Below, in pieces: positions 40,958 through 49,179 of a stretch of 52,632 nucleotides of DNA. The stretch's first letter is position 1. Each line of letters begins with the position of its first letter. The stretch comes from Bifidobacterium breve (GTDB lineage: Bacteria > Actinomycetota > Actinomycetes > S36-B12): the NCBI GenBank assembly GCA_945877545.1, contig CAMCSO010000003.1, positions 1-52,632 on the forward strand. Direction: 5' to 3'. The position numbers were made by a program, and so were the translations under genes. The notes beneath the pieces were generated by a model that worked only from the letters and a program-made list of their open reading frames with translations, was not told the origin of the DNA and ran no database searches.

Positions 40958-42379
40958 CTATCGGGCAATGCGATGGGCGAAGTCGAGCCACTGCTGCCGT
41001 GAGCCTGCCGGATAGTACTCCCGGATCTCGGGCATCGCCGCGATGAGCGACCGGGCCTCACGAAGTGAGACGACAGCGCCGGTCGAAATCCATTGGACAA
41101 CCGCGTTGCCGAGCGCAGTCGCCTCCACCGGACCCGCGACCACCCGCTTGCCGGTCGCGTCAGCAAGCCACTGCATGAGGATCTCAATCCGGCTGGCTCC
41201 CCCGACCACGTGAATGACGCTTCGCGGCTCGGTGCTGAGCCCATCAAGTTCCTCAGCACGCTGGGCGAGCCTGACGACGAGCGATTCCAGAATCGTCCGG
41301 ATCACCGCTCCCCTCGACCCGTCCCACTCCCCCGCGAGGACGTGTCCGATCGTCTCGGATGACTGGCCTGGCGCCGCTAAGGATGGGTCATCAATGTCAA
41401 ATCCGGCCACGAATGGTGCGCACTCCATAGCCGCCAAGAGCAACGACTGGACAGAGGGATCAACGCCGTCGGCAGCGGCCCAAGCGCGCCTGCATTCATC
41501 GACAAGCCACATACCCGACACGTTACGAAGGACTCGAATGGTGCCATCGATCCCGAGTTCGTGCGTGACGTTCAAGGCCATCGACTCCGTGCTGGGTACC
41601 GCCGTCTGCGACTCAAAGCCGATGAGCGCCCAGGTGCCGAGCGACAGTATGAGCGCGCGCTCGCGATCGTCAACGGGCGTTCCGGCGAAGGCACTTGCCG
41701 TGTCATGGGTTGCAACGCCGACGAGTCGCAGTCCGCGCAACCGGTCATCGAGGCATGGGCCACGTACCAACCCGGGCTCGTCAAGCGGCAGGAAGGTGCC
41801 TGCCGGAAGTGCCAGCGCGGAAAGGATTTCCGGCGACCAAGCGCGCGTCCGAGGGTCGACGAGGGCGGTGGTCGATGCATTCGTGACGTCGCATGCCCGC
41901 ACTCCGGTCAGCCAAAACGTCAGCAGATCCGGCACGAGGAGGAGCGAGGTACCGTCGCGGAGTCGGTCATCCACGGCAAGCTGGTAGGCGGTATTGAACG
42001 GCAGATGCTGTGTGCCGGTGACCGAATAGTGCCGTTCCCACGGAAGCACCGATCGAGCCCGATCGACCCCGAGGGCGTGACCGCCGTCGCGATAGGCGAC
42101 CACCGGGCCGATGAGTCGGCCCACCACGTCGATGATGCCGTAGTCGATCGCCCATGTGTCGATTCCGCACGATGTTGCCCCCAAGGCCACCGCCTCGGCA
42201 AGGCCGTCGACCACTGATCGATGAAGGGACTCAACGTCCCACGTCCAACGACCTTCAACATGAATCGGGCCATTCGGGAAGCGCGAAACCTCGGTGAGCG
42301 ACGGAACGCCTTCGACAAGATCACACAGGACGACTCGTCCGCTTCCCGCTCCGATATCGACGGCCGCGACCCGGCGCAT
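40958..42379 (-). CDS. rhaB: L-rhamnulokinase
   Basis: 473 residues from ATG 42379 (MRRVAAVDIGAGSGRVVLCD); the track start adds 70 codons of rhaD shadow. FGGY-family sugar kinase. Rhamnulokinase signatures are CGIDTWAIDYGIID, GTQHLPFNTAYQL and SLGTWALIGFES. The C-terminal ATP site is HVVGGASRIEIL. Phosphorylates L-rhamnulose to the 1-phosphate. 5 bp after the rhaD stop. Confidence 0.92.
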   Translation of the reverse strand: MRRVAAVDIGAGSGRVVLCDLVEGVPSLTEVSRFPNGPIHVEGRWTWDVESLHRSVVDGLAEAVALGATSCGIDTWAIDYGIIDVVGRLIGPVVAYRDGGHALGVDRARSVLPWERHYSVTGTQHLPFNTAYQLAVDDRLRDGTSLLLVPDLLTFWLTGVRACDVTNASTTALVDPRTRAWSPEILSALALPAGTFLPLDEPGLVRGPCLDDRLRGLRLVGVATHDTASAFAGTPVDDRERALILSLGTWALIGFESQTAVPSTESMALNVTHELGIDGTIRVLRNVSGMWLVDECRRAWAAADGVDPSVQSLLLAAMECAPFVAGFDIDDPSLAAPGQSSETIGHVLAGEWDGSRGAVIRTILESLVVRLAQRAEELDGLSTEPRSVIHVVGGASRIEILMQWLADATGKRVVAGPVEATALGNAVVQWISTGAVVSLREARSLIAAMPEIREYYPAGSRQQWLDFAHRIAR

Positions 42380-42384
42380 GACTG

Positions 42385-44424
42385 CTACCGCACGAATGCG
42401 GCAGCGACTCCCGAATCGACCGGGATGATCATGCCCGTCGTGCGCGAGAACTCGTCCGACACAATCGCTGCCACCGCGAGCGCGATGTGCTCCGGAAGCA
42501 CCTCTCGCTTGAGGATGGTCCGCTGCGCATAGAACGCTCCGAGGTCCTTCTCCTCGACCCCGTAGACGGCGGCGCGGTTGGCGCCCCACCCACCTGCGAA
42601 GATCCCGGAGCCCTGGACCACGCCGTCGGGGTTGATGCCGTTCACCCGGATGCCGTGCTCGCCGAGTTCGACCGCAAGTAGTCGCACTTGGTGGGCCTGA
42701 TCGGCCTTGGCTGAGCTGTAGGCGATGTTTGACGGGCCAGCGAAGACTGCGTTCTTGCTCGCAATGTAGACGATGTCGCCACCCATCCGCTGCGCAATCA
42801 TCACCCGCGCGGACTCGCGGCTCACGAGGAAGGACCCGCGCGCCATGACATCGTGCTGGAGGTCCCAGTCGTCGACGGTGGTCGAAAGGAGATCCCTGCT
42901 CAGCGAGAGCCCGGCGTTGTTCACGATGAGGTCCACCCCGCCGAAGGCGAGGCAGGCCTCGGCGATCATGGCCTTGATGGCCTCCTCGCTCGTCACATCG
43001 GCCTCGACCGCGATGGCGAAATCAGGCCCGCCCATGGCGAGTGCAATCTCTTGCGCCGCAATGAGATTCCGGTCGGCGATCACGACGGCCGCACCGTCGC
43101 GCACAAGTGCCTCGACGGTCGCCCGGCCGATGCCACTGCCTCCGCCAGTGACGAGTGCCACGCGCGATGCCAGTCGCTTCGGCTTCGGGAGCCGACGCAG
43201 CTTCGCCTCCTCGAGGTCCCAGTACTCGATGCGGAACTTCTCGATCTCTTCGATCGGCTGGTAGGTGGAAATTGCCTCAGCACCGCGCATGACGTTGATC
43301 GCGTTGACGTAAAACTCCCCCGCCACACGAGCTGTCTGCTTGTTGGGTCCGAAGGAGAACATGCCGATGCCGGGGACGAGGACGATCGCCGGATCGGCGC
43401 CCCGCATGGCCGGGCTTTCTGCGGTGGCGTAGCGCTCGTAGTAGGCGGCGTAGTCGAGTCGGTACTGCTCGTGCAACTCGCGCAGCCGCACGACCACCTC
43501 ATCGATCGACGCTGCCGGGGGCAGGTCGAGCACCATCGGGCGCACCTTGGTTCGCAGGAAATGGTCGGGGCATGACGTTCCCAGTGCCGCAAGTTCCGGA
43601 TGCCGCTCGCTCGACAGGAAGTCGAGGACAACATCGCTGTCGTTGAAGTGACCGACCATCGGCCGGTCAGCCGAGGCGAGCCCGCGGATGACGGGGGCCA
43701 GGGTTGCGGCCCGTGCACGGCGCTCGTCGATGGGCAGTCGCTCGTATCCGGTGAGCACCGCGCCGAAGGGGTCAGGCCTACCCCGGTTCGCGATGAACGC
43801 CTCGGCCGTACGGATGATCTCCAGCGAGTTCGCCTCGCACTCCTGCGAGGTTGCACCCCAAGCGGTTATGCCGTGGCCGCCCAGGATGCAGCCGATCGCT
43901 TCCGGATTCGACTCCTTCAGGGCCGCCATGTCGAGCCCGAGAGCAAAGCCCGGGCGACGCCATGGCACCCATGCCACTCGATCGCCGAAGCACTCTCGGG
44001 TCAGCGCCTCACCATCGGCAGAAGTGGCCAGTGCGATGCCCGAATCTGGATGGAGGTGGTCGACGTGCGGCGCATCGACGAGGGCGTGCATCGCGGTGTC
44101 GATGGAAGGGGCCGCGCCCCCGGTGCCGTGCAGGCAGTACATGAAGGCGTCGACCATCTCGTCCTCGCGCTCGACGCCAGGGAACACATCGATGAGTGCC
44201 CTCACCCGGTCGAGTCGCAGGACCGCAAGGCCCGTCTCGGTTAACGTCCCGAGATCCCCGCCCGAGCCCTTGACCCAGATGACCTCGACCGGCGTCTGGG
44301 TCACCGGATCGACAGCCTCACCCTTCGCGGAGGTGTTTCCGCCGGCGAAGTTCGTGTTGCGGGCGTCTGAGCCGAGCCGGTTGGATCGGGCGATCAGGTC
44401 GGATACCGCTGGAACGCTGGGCAT
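42385..44424 (-). CDS. rhaD: Bifunctional rhamnulose-1-phosphate aldolase / lactaldehyde (alcohol) dehydrogenase
   Basis: 679 residues, a known two-domain fusion. N-terminal class II aldolase (1-400) has NTSAKGEAVD, the zinc ligands in HVDHLHPDSG and ILGGHGITAWG. The C-terminal short-chain dehydrogenase (about 425-679) has VALVTGGGSGIGRATVEAL, VNNAGLS and the catalytic YSSAK. It would split rhamnulose-1-phosphate into DHAP and L-lactaldehyde and oxidise the aldehyde to L-lactate. AAGGTG lies about 10 bases before the ATG. Confidence 0.93.
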   Translation of the reverse strand: MPSVPAVSDLIARSNRLGSDARNTNFAGGNTSAKGEAVDPVTQTPVEVIWVKGSGGDLGTLTETGLAVLRLDRVRALIDVFPGVEREDEMVDAFMYCLHGTGGAAPSIDTAMHALVDAPHVDHLHPDSGIALATSADGEALTRECFGDRVAWVPWRRPGFALGLDMAALKESNPEAIGCILGGHGITAWGATSQECEANSLEIIRTAEAFIANRGRPDPFGAVLTGYERLPIDERRARAATLAPVIRGLASADRPMVGHFNDSDVVLDFLSSERHPELAALGTSCPDHFLRTKVRPMVLDLPPAASIDEVVVRLRELHEQYRLDYAAYYERYATAESPAMRGADPAIVLVPGIGMFSFGPNKQTARVAGEFYVNAINVMRGAEAISTYQPIEEIEKFRIEYWDLEEAKLRRLPKPKRLASRVALVTGGGSGIGRATVEALVRDGAAVVIADRNLIAAQEIALAMGGPDFAIAVEADVTSEEAIKAMIAEACLAFGGVDLIVNNAGLSLSRDLLSTTVDDWDLQHDVMARGSFLVSRESARVMIAQRMGGDIVYIASKNAVFAGPSNIAYSSAKADQAHQVRLLAVELGEHGIRVNGINPDGVVQGSGIFAGGWGANRAAVYGVEEKDLGAFYAQRTILKREVLPEHIALAVAAIVSDEFSRTTGMIIPVDSGVAAAFVR

Positions 44425-44447
44425 GTGAACGTGTCACCTTCTGTGAA

Positions 44448-44464
44448 GTCTGACGTTGTCAGAC
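44448..44464. other. Small hairpin in the rhaI-rhaD gap
   Basis: GTCTGAC-gtt-GTCAGAC, 7-bp stem with 3-base loop, followed on the plus strand by a second short stem (GTCGG-agt-CCGAC). It sits 24 bases before the rhaD ATG on the minus strand. May tune rhaD translation or mRNA stability. Confidence 0.4.
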
Positions 44465-44490
44465 GTCGGAGTCCGACATAAGCAGGTGGG

Positions 44491-45654
44491 CTAGGCGCCC
44501 CAGCCCGCCTGCGACCCGCCTACGCGCTCGTCGCTGATCCGCTGAGCGTAACCGGAGGCCGCGTAGGCTTTCATCGGCTCAGGGTCTAGTCCAATCCCGG
44601 CACGCAATTCACGAACCATGTCACGGACATCTGTGTTGTAAGCGTCCATCAGGACACCATTCGCGCCGAGCACGTCGCCACTTAGTTGCGCTGCGGTCAG
44701 CGACGGCTGGTCGACGATGAGTGCCTTAGCGGTCGCCTCCTGCACGTTCATGATCGATCGGATCTGGCCCGGGATTTTCGGCTCGATGTTGTGGCACTGG
44801 TCGAGCATGAACGAGACCCCGGACCCCGCATGGACGACGCCGGCCTTCACCACCTCGTGCATGATCCGAAACAGTTGGAAGGGGTCGGCCGCGCCGGCCA
44901 TGAGGTCATCGTCCGCATAGAACCGCGAATTGAAGTCGAAAGCTCCCAGTTTCCCCTCCCGCAGGAGGAAGGCGACGATGAACTCGATGTTTGTGCCGGG
45001 CGCGTGGTGGCCGGTATCGACGCAGACGACCGCCTTCTCACCCAGTTTGAGGCAGTGCGCAAACGACACGCCCCAGTCGGGGACGTCCATCGTGTAGAAC
45101 GCCGGCTCGAAGAGTTTGTATTCGAGCAGCATTCGCTGATCGGACCCGAGCCTGGCGTACACCTCGGCCAATGCCTCATAGAGCCGGTCCTGGCGGAGTC
45201 GAATGTCATCCTGACCCGGGTAATTCGTGCCGTCGGAGAACCAGAGCTTGAGATCGCTCGATCCGGTCGCGTCCATGATGTCGACGCATTCGAGGAGGTG
45301 GTCAGTCGCCTTCCGGCGGATGCGCGGGTCGGGGTTCGTGACGCTGCCGAGCATGTAGTCGTCGTCCTGGAAGACGTTTGAGTTCACGGTCCCGACGCTC
45401 ACACCCTCGCCGCGTGCGAATTCAGCGAGGTGGCCGAAGTCATCGACCCTGTCCCACGGGATGTGAATGGCAACCGACGGGGCCGACCCGGTGAACCGGT
45501 GAACGATCGCGGCGTCGGCGATCTTCTCGTACGGGTCGCGCGGCACGCCCGCCTGCGCAAAGACCTTGAACCTGGTGCCGGAGTTCCCGTAAGCCCAGGA
45601 AGGGGTCTCGATCTGGAGCTGCCGGAGTGCATCCATGGCAGTTGTGGTGTCCAC
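44491..45654 (-). CDS. rhaI: L-rhamnose isomerase (RhaI type)
   Basis: 387 residues from GTG 45654, with AGAGGA about 10 bases upstream; the GTG at 45681 is an alternative. TIM-barrel isomerase of the Pseudomonas stutzeri type. Metal/catalytic residues lie in LKLWFSDGTNYPGQDD, LLEYKLFEPAFY, VCVDTGHHAPGTNIEF and AFDFNSRFYADDDLMAG. Converts L-rhamnose to L-rhamnulose. Between rhaM and rhaD in the operon. Confidence 0.9.
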   Translation of the reverse strand: MDTTTAMDALRQLQIETPSWAYGNSGTRFKVFAQAGVPRDPYEKIADAAIVHRFTGSAPSVAIHIPWDRVDDFGHLAEFARGEGVSVGTVNSNVFQDDDYMLGSVTNPDPRIRRKATDHLLECVDIMDATGSSDLKLWFSDGTNYPGQDDIRLRQDRLYEALAEVYARLGSDQRMLLEYKLFEPAFYTMDVPDWGVSFAHCLKLGEKAVVCVDTGHHAPGTNIEFIVAFLLREGKLGAFDFNSRFYADDDLMAGAADPFQLFRIMHEVVKAGVVHAGSGVSFMLDQCHNIEPKIPGQIRSIMNVQEATAKALIVDQPSLTAAQLSGDVLGANGVLMDAYNTDVRDMVRELRAGIGLDPEPMKAYAASGYAQRISDERVGGSQAGWGA

Positions 45655-45689
45655 GCTTCTCACGTCCTCTTCATCGATCACGATCGTGC

Positions 45690-46010
45690 TTATTCAAGGT
45701 GAAAGACCTCGGTTAGGGGAACGAAGGCCTCGTCAGGTCTCCTGCCGTCCAGCGCCTCGAAGAATGGTGCCATCTCAGCCTGCCATCGCGCATTGACCTC
45801 AGTGCTTGCCATGCCGTCCAGCGCAGCCTGCAGATCCTCGGTCTCGAAGTAGCCGATGAGCATCCCGTCGGGGCGGATAAACAGCGTGTAGTTCGTCCAG
45901 CCTGTCCCTCTCAGGGCCTCGAGCATGTCCGGCCACACGCGCTCATGTCGAGCTATGTAGTCGTCGAGTCGTTCCTCGCGAACCTTGAGCACGAACAAGA
46001 CCCTCTGCAT
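45690..46010 (-). CDS. rhaM: L-rhamnose mutarotase
   Basis: 106 residues, normal for RhaM/YiiL. It interconverts alpha and beta L-rhamnose to feed the isomerase. Family features: VLKVREERLDDYIARHERVWPDMLEALRGTGWTNYTLF, and PDGMLIGYFETED, with the catalytic His in RHERVWP. Lies between the binding-protein gene (across a hairpin) and rhaI. Confidence 0.94.
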   Translation of the reverse strand: MQRVLFVLKVREERLDDYIARHERVWPDMLEALRGTGWTNYTLFIRPDGMLIGYFETEDLQAALDGMASTEVNARWQAEMAPFFEALDGRRPDEAFVPLTEVFHLE

Positions 46011-46030
46011 GTCGTCTTCCTGCCCCGAGT

Positions 46031-46064
46031 CGATGGTGGTGCGGCCACCGCCGCACCACCATCG
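46031..46064. other. Strong intergenic hairpin after rhaS
   Basis: CGATGGTGGTGCGG-ccaccg-CCGCACCACCATCG, a perfect 14-bp GC-rich stem with 6-base loop, in the gap between rhaS and rhaM. No U-tract follows on the minus strand. Hairpins after binding-protein genes often protect the upstream mRNA end or cut down read-through, which would give more binding protein than enzymes. Confidence 0.65.
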
Positions 46065-46094
46065 CTTCGAACCCGCTCAGGCGAGCGATCGTTC

Positions 46095-47108
46095 CTAGTA
46101 GATCTTCGAGAAGGCCACGATGTTTGAACTGTCGAACTTGTAGGGATCGCCGAGGTAGACGACACCGTTCGCGCCCTGGGTGTAGCTCTTGCCGCCGGCG
46201 GTGAACTTGGCGCCGGTGGCCTGCTTCAGGTTGCCCGAGGCACACTCAGCTGCCGCCATGGTGCCGACGTAGCCGAGGTCGATCGGATTCCACAGGCCGA
46301 ACTCCTTGACGGTGCCGTCGAGAACGTACGGCGCCATCTCGCTCGGGAGACCGAGTCCGGTGATGGCAACCTTTGAGCCCTTCGACTTCTTCTCCTGCGC
46401 GGCGGCCCGGATTCCAACGGTCGTGGGCGAAATGATGCCCGCGATGTCGGGGTGCTCTGTCAGGATCTGGTTGTACTGCTGCGCCGACTTCGTTGCGTCG
46501 TCGTCGCCGTAGTAGACGCCCGCAAGGGTGATGTTCGGGTACTTCGCGGCAAGCTGCCGCTTCATGGCCTCGATCCAGGCGTTCTGGTTCGCTGCCGTTG
46601 CTGCGGCTGAGAGCACCGCAACCTTGCCCTTGTTGCCGATCTGCGCCGCGATCCAGTCGACCTCGGCCGCGCCGATACGCTCGGAGGAGGCAGGAAGCAC
46701 GGCAACCGTTCGTGACTTCGTGTCGGTGATGTCTGCATCAGAGGTGACAATGCAGATCTTCCGGGCGATTGCCTTCTTCAGGGCGGGGGTGATGGCGTTC
46801 TGGTCCGCCGCAGAGATGACGATCGCGTTGTAGCCCTGCTGGATTGCCTGATTGATGAAGGCGACCTGAGCCGGACCGGTGGCCGTTGTCGGGCCCATGT
46901 ACTTACATGTGGCGCTGATCTCCTTGCACGCCTTCTGCGCGCCCTTGTTCCAAGCGGTGAAGTACCCGTTGTTGATCGCCTTCGGAATGATGGCGATCTT
47001 CAGCCCTGACTTCGGTGCTGCCTGCGCAGGCATCGCCGTGAGCCCGGCAATGACCAGCACGCCGAGCGTGACTGCCACCGCCTTCGTGGCGAGTGATGTT
47101 TTGACCAT
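46095..47108 (-). CDS. rhaS: Rhamnose ABC transporter substrate-binding protein
   Basis: 337 residues. Signal peptide MVKTSLATKAVAVTLGVLVIAGLTAMPAQA, then a periplasmic-binding-protein type 1 fold of the CUT2 class (IAIIPKAINNGYFTAWNKGAQ). Sugar-binding stretches include AISAADQNAIT-like VISAADQN and GIISPTTVGIRA. No lipobox Cys is present at the cleavage site, unusual for a single-membrane bacterium where the protein must stay attached. Specificity for rhamnose is from context. Follows the second permease by 2 bp. Confidence 0.88.
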   Translation of the reverse strand: MVKTSLATKAVAVTLGVLVIAGLTAMPAQAAPKSGLKIAIIPKAINNGYFTAWNKGAQKACKEISATCKYMGPTTATGPAQVAFINQAIQQGYNAIVISAADQNAITPALKKAIARKICIVTSDADITDTKSRTVAVLPASSERIGAAEVDWIAAQIGNKGKVAVLSAAATAANQNAWIEAMKRQLAAKYPNITLAGVYYGDDDATKSAQQYNQILTEHPDIAGIISPTTVGIRAAAQEKKSKGSKVAITGLGLPSEMAPYVLDGTVKEFGLWNPIDLGYVGTMAAAECASGNLKQATGAKFTAGGKSYTQGANGVVYLGDPYKFDSSNIVAFSKIY

Positions 47109-47110
47109 CC

Positions 47111-48184
47111 TCAGTTGCTCCCTTGATCATGTCCCGCGCCCGCGGGGCTTGGATGAACAACCTCATTGCCTGAAGGCAGCGAGGCTTCGCCTCGGGTGGG
47201 ATTGCCACCGCGAGGAGACCTGTGGCCGAGTTGCTCGCGCAGGCGCGAGATCAACTGCGGAATTGCGACGGAGACGAGAAGGAGCAGCCCGCTGACGATG
47301 ACGAGCGCGTTGGCATCGAAACCGGCCAGCTGAAGGAGTGACCGGCTCGCGCCCCAGACCAGGACCGCAGCGATGACGCCCCACATCGTTCCGATGCCCC
47401 CGGCAATGGCCACCCCACCGAAGAGAACTGCCGCGATGACGATGAGTTCGTACCCCATCGCGCCGTCGGGTGATGCCGATGCGAAGCGCAGCGTGTAGAC
47501 GAGCCCGGCCAGCCCCGCCATGAAGCCGGTCATGACGAACAGGAGGAGCCGGACTCGATCGACAGGGATCCCGGAGTAGGCGGCCGCCTCCTCGCCCTGT
47601 CCGATCGCGTAGCACCATCGGCCGAATCGGGTGCCGTGAAGCAGGTACCAGAACAGGGCACCAAACAACGCGAGAAGTACGACGGACCACGGCAGGAAGG
47701 TGCTGCCGATCGGGTAGAAAGCGAGGTCGGTCCACTCCATCGGCAAACTCGAGATCGGCATGTCGCCGAGCAGCACGAAGCACAGTCCTCGGTACAGCGC
47801 CAGGGTTCCGATCGTCACCGCCAGGGATGACAGGCCGAGCTTCGTGACGAGCAGACCGTTGACGAGTCCGCAGAGGGATCCGGTGGCGAGACCCGCGACG
47901 ACGGCGATGGGCATCGAGAGCGTCGCCTCATAGGTGATGCCGATGACCGCCGAGGCGAGCGTCAGCGAGGAGGCCACTGACAGGTCGATGTCCCGGACGA
48001 TGATGAGCAGTGCCATAGGGAAGGCGATGAGCAGGACCTCGGAGACGTCCGAGATCACGAAGTTGAGGTTGTCGCCGGTGAGGAACAGCTCGCTCGACAT
48101 GCCGCCGAAGAGGAGGGTGAGGATGAGGAGGAGGACGATCCCTCGGTCCCATGCCGTCAATCGCAACCGTTGCAACGCCATCAT
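47111..48184 (-). CDS. rhaQ: Rhamnose ABC transporter permease (second)
   Basis: 357 residues from ATG 48184, whose ATGA overlaps the stop of the previous permease; the track start at 48610 is inside that gene. Eight to ten membrane helices with the CUT2 permease motif (LIVIAAVLFGGVAIAGGIGTMWGVIAA). The C-terminal 40 residues form a long polar tail (RSPRGGNPTRGEASL), longer than usual. Symbol by analogy with rhizobial rhaP/rhaQ. Confidence 0.88.
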   Translation of the reverse strand: MMALQRLRLTAWDRGIVLLLILTLLFGGMSSELFLTGDNLNFVISDVSEVLLIAFPMALLIIVRDIDLSVASSLTLASAVIGITYEATLSMPIAVVAGLATGSLCGLVNGLLVTKLGLSSLAVTIGTLALYRGLCFVLLGDMPISSLPMEWTDLAFYPIGSTFLPWSVVLLALFGALFWYLLHGTRFGRWCYAIGQGEEAAAYSGIPVDRVRLLLFVMTGFMAGLAGLVYTLRFASASPDGAMGYELIVIAAVLFGGVAIAGGIGTMWGVIAAVLVWGASRSLLQLAGFDANALVIVSGLLLLVSVAIPQLISRLREQLGHRSPRGGNPTRGEASLPSGNEVVHPSPAGAGHDQGSN

Positions 48185-49179
48185 GCGAGAACCTCCACTC
48201 GGCGGACCACGCGACGTGCGCTGCGCACAGCGACAACACGGTCGAAGGTGATCGCCAGTACGAGGAGCGCTCCCGCTACCGCCTGCTGCCAGAACTGCGA
48301 GACGCCAAGCGCTCCGAGGGCGAACGTGATCGTCTGGAGGAGCACAGCGCCGATGAGGGCCCCGACTGCTGTTCCGACCCCGCCCGCAATGGCAACCCCG
48401 CCGATCACGCAAGCGGCGATGACGTAGAGCTCGATGCCCAGGCCGCTGGTTGCGTCGGCGAACGAGAAACGTCCGAGCAGCAGGAGCCCCGCGACTCCGG
48501 TGAAGATCCCGCTCAGTGCGAATGCCACGAAGGTGCGCCTGGCCACCGGTATCCCCACCCGGAGCGCGGCCTCCGGATTGGAGCCGATCGCGTACAGGTC
48601 GCGGCCCCACCGGGAGTAGCGAAGCAGCAGTGTGACCGAGATAGCTCCGATGAGGGCGCAGACAAAGAGGTACGGGACTCCAAAAATGGAGCCTGAGCCG
48701 AGCTCGACCAATGGCGCCGGTACCTGCTCCGCCGTGATGGTCTCGCCGCCAGCGAGGTGGCTGAAGACGCCCCGGACGACATAGAGCATGGCGATGGTGA
48801 CGACCAATGAGGGCAGGCCCAGATAGGCGATAAGGAATCCGTTCACGACCCCCACCACGAGACCGACTGCGAGGCCGACACCGACCGACACGGCGAACGG
48901 CACCCCGATGTTCGCCGCCGCGTTCTGCCCGACGAGGAAGGCGACGAGACCGGTCGTCGATCCGACCGAGAGGTCGATCTGCCGCATGATGATGAGCATC
49001 GACTGCGAAGCCGCGAGCAGGCCGATGACCGAGGACTCGATGAGGATGGCGCTGATGCCCTCGCTCGAGGCGAAGGTGGGATTGACGAGGCCAGTGGTGA
49101 CAACAACCGCCGCGAGGGCGACGAGGATCGGGAACTCGCGAGCCTTCAGCGCCGTCGATGCGACGTTGCGCCCGGTCAT
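48181..49179 (-). CDS. rhaP: Rhamnose ABC transporter permease (first)
   Basis: 332 residues, about nine helices, CUT2 family. The cytoplasmic coupling segment VYVIAACVIGGVAIAGGVGTAVGAL-like region (ELYVIAACVIGGVAIAGG) contacts the ATPase. The start overlaps the ATPase stop by 4 bp and the end overlaps the second permease. Two different permeases imply a heterodimeric channel. Confidence 0.88.
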   Translation of the reverse strand: MTGRNVASTALKAREFPILVALAAVVVTTGLVNPTFASSEGISAILIESSVIGLLAASQSMLIIMRQIDLSVGSTTGLVAFLVGQNAAANIGVPFAVSVGVGLAVGLVVGVVNGFLIAYLGLPSLVVTIAMLYVVRGVFSHLAGGETITAEQVPAPLVELGSGSIFGVPYLFVCALIGAISVTLLLRYSRWGRDLYAIGSNPEAALRVGIPVARRTFVAFALSGIFTGVAGLLLLGRFSFADATSGLGIELYVIAACVIGGVAIAGGVGTAVGALIGAVLLQTITFALGALGVSQFWQQAVAGALLVLAITFDRVVAVRSARRVVRRVEVLA

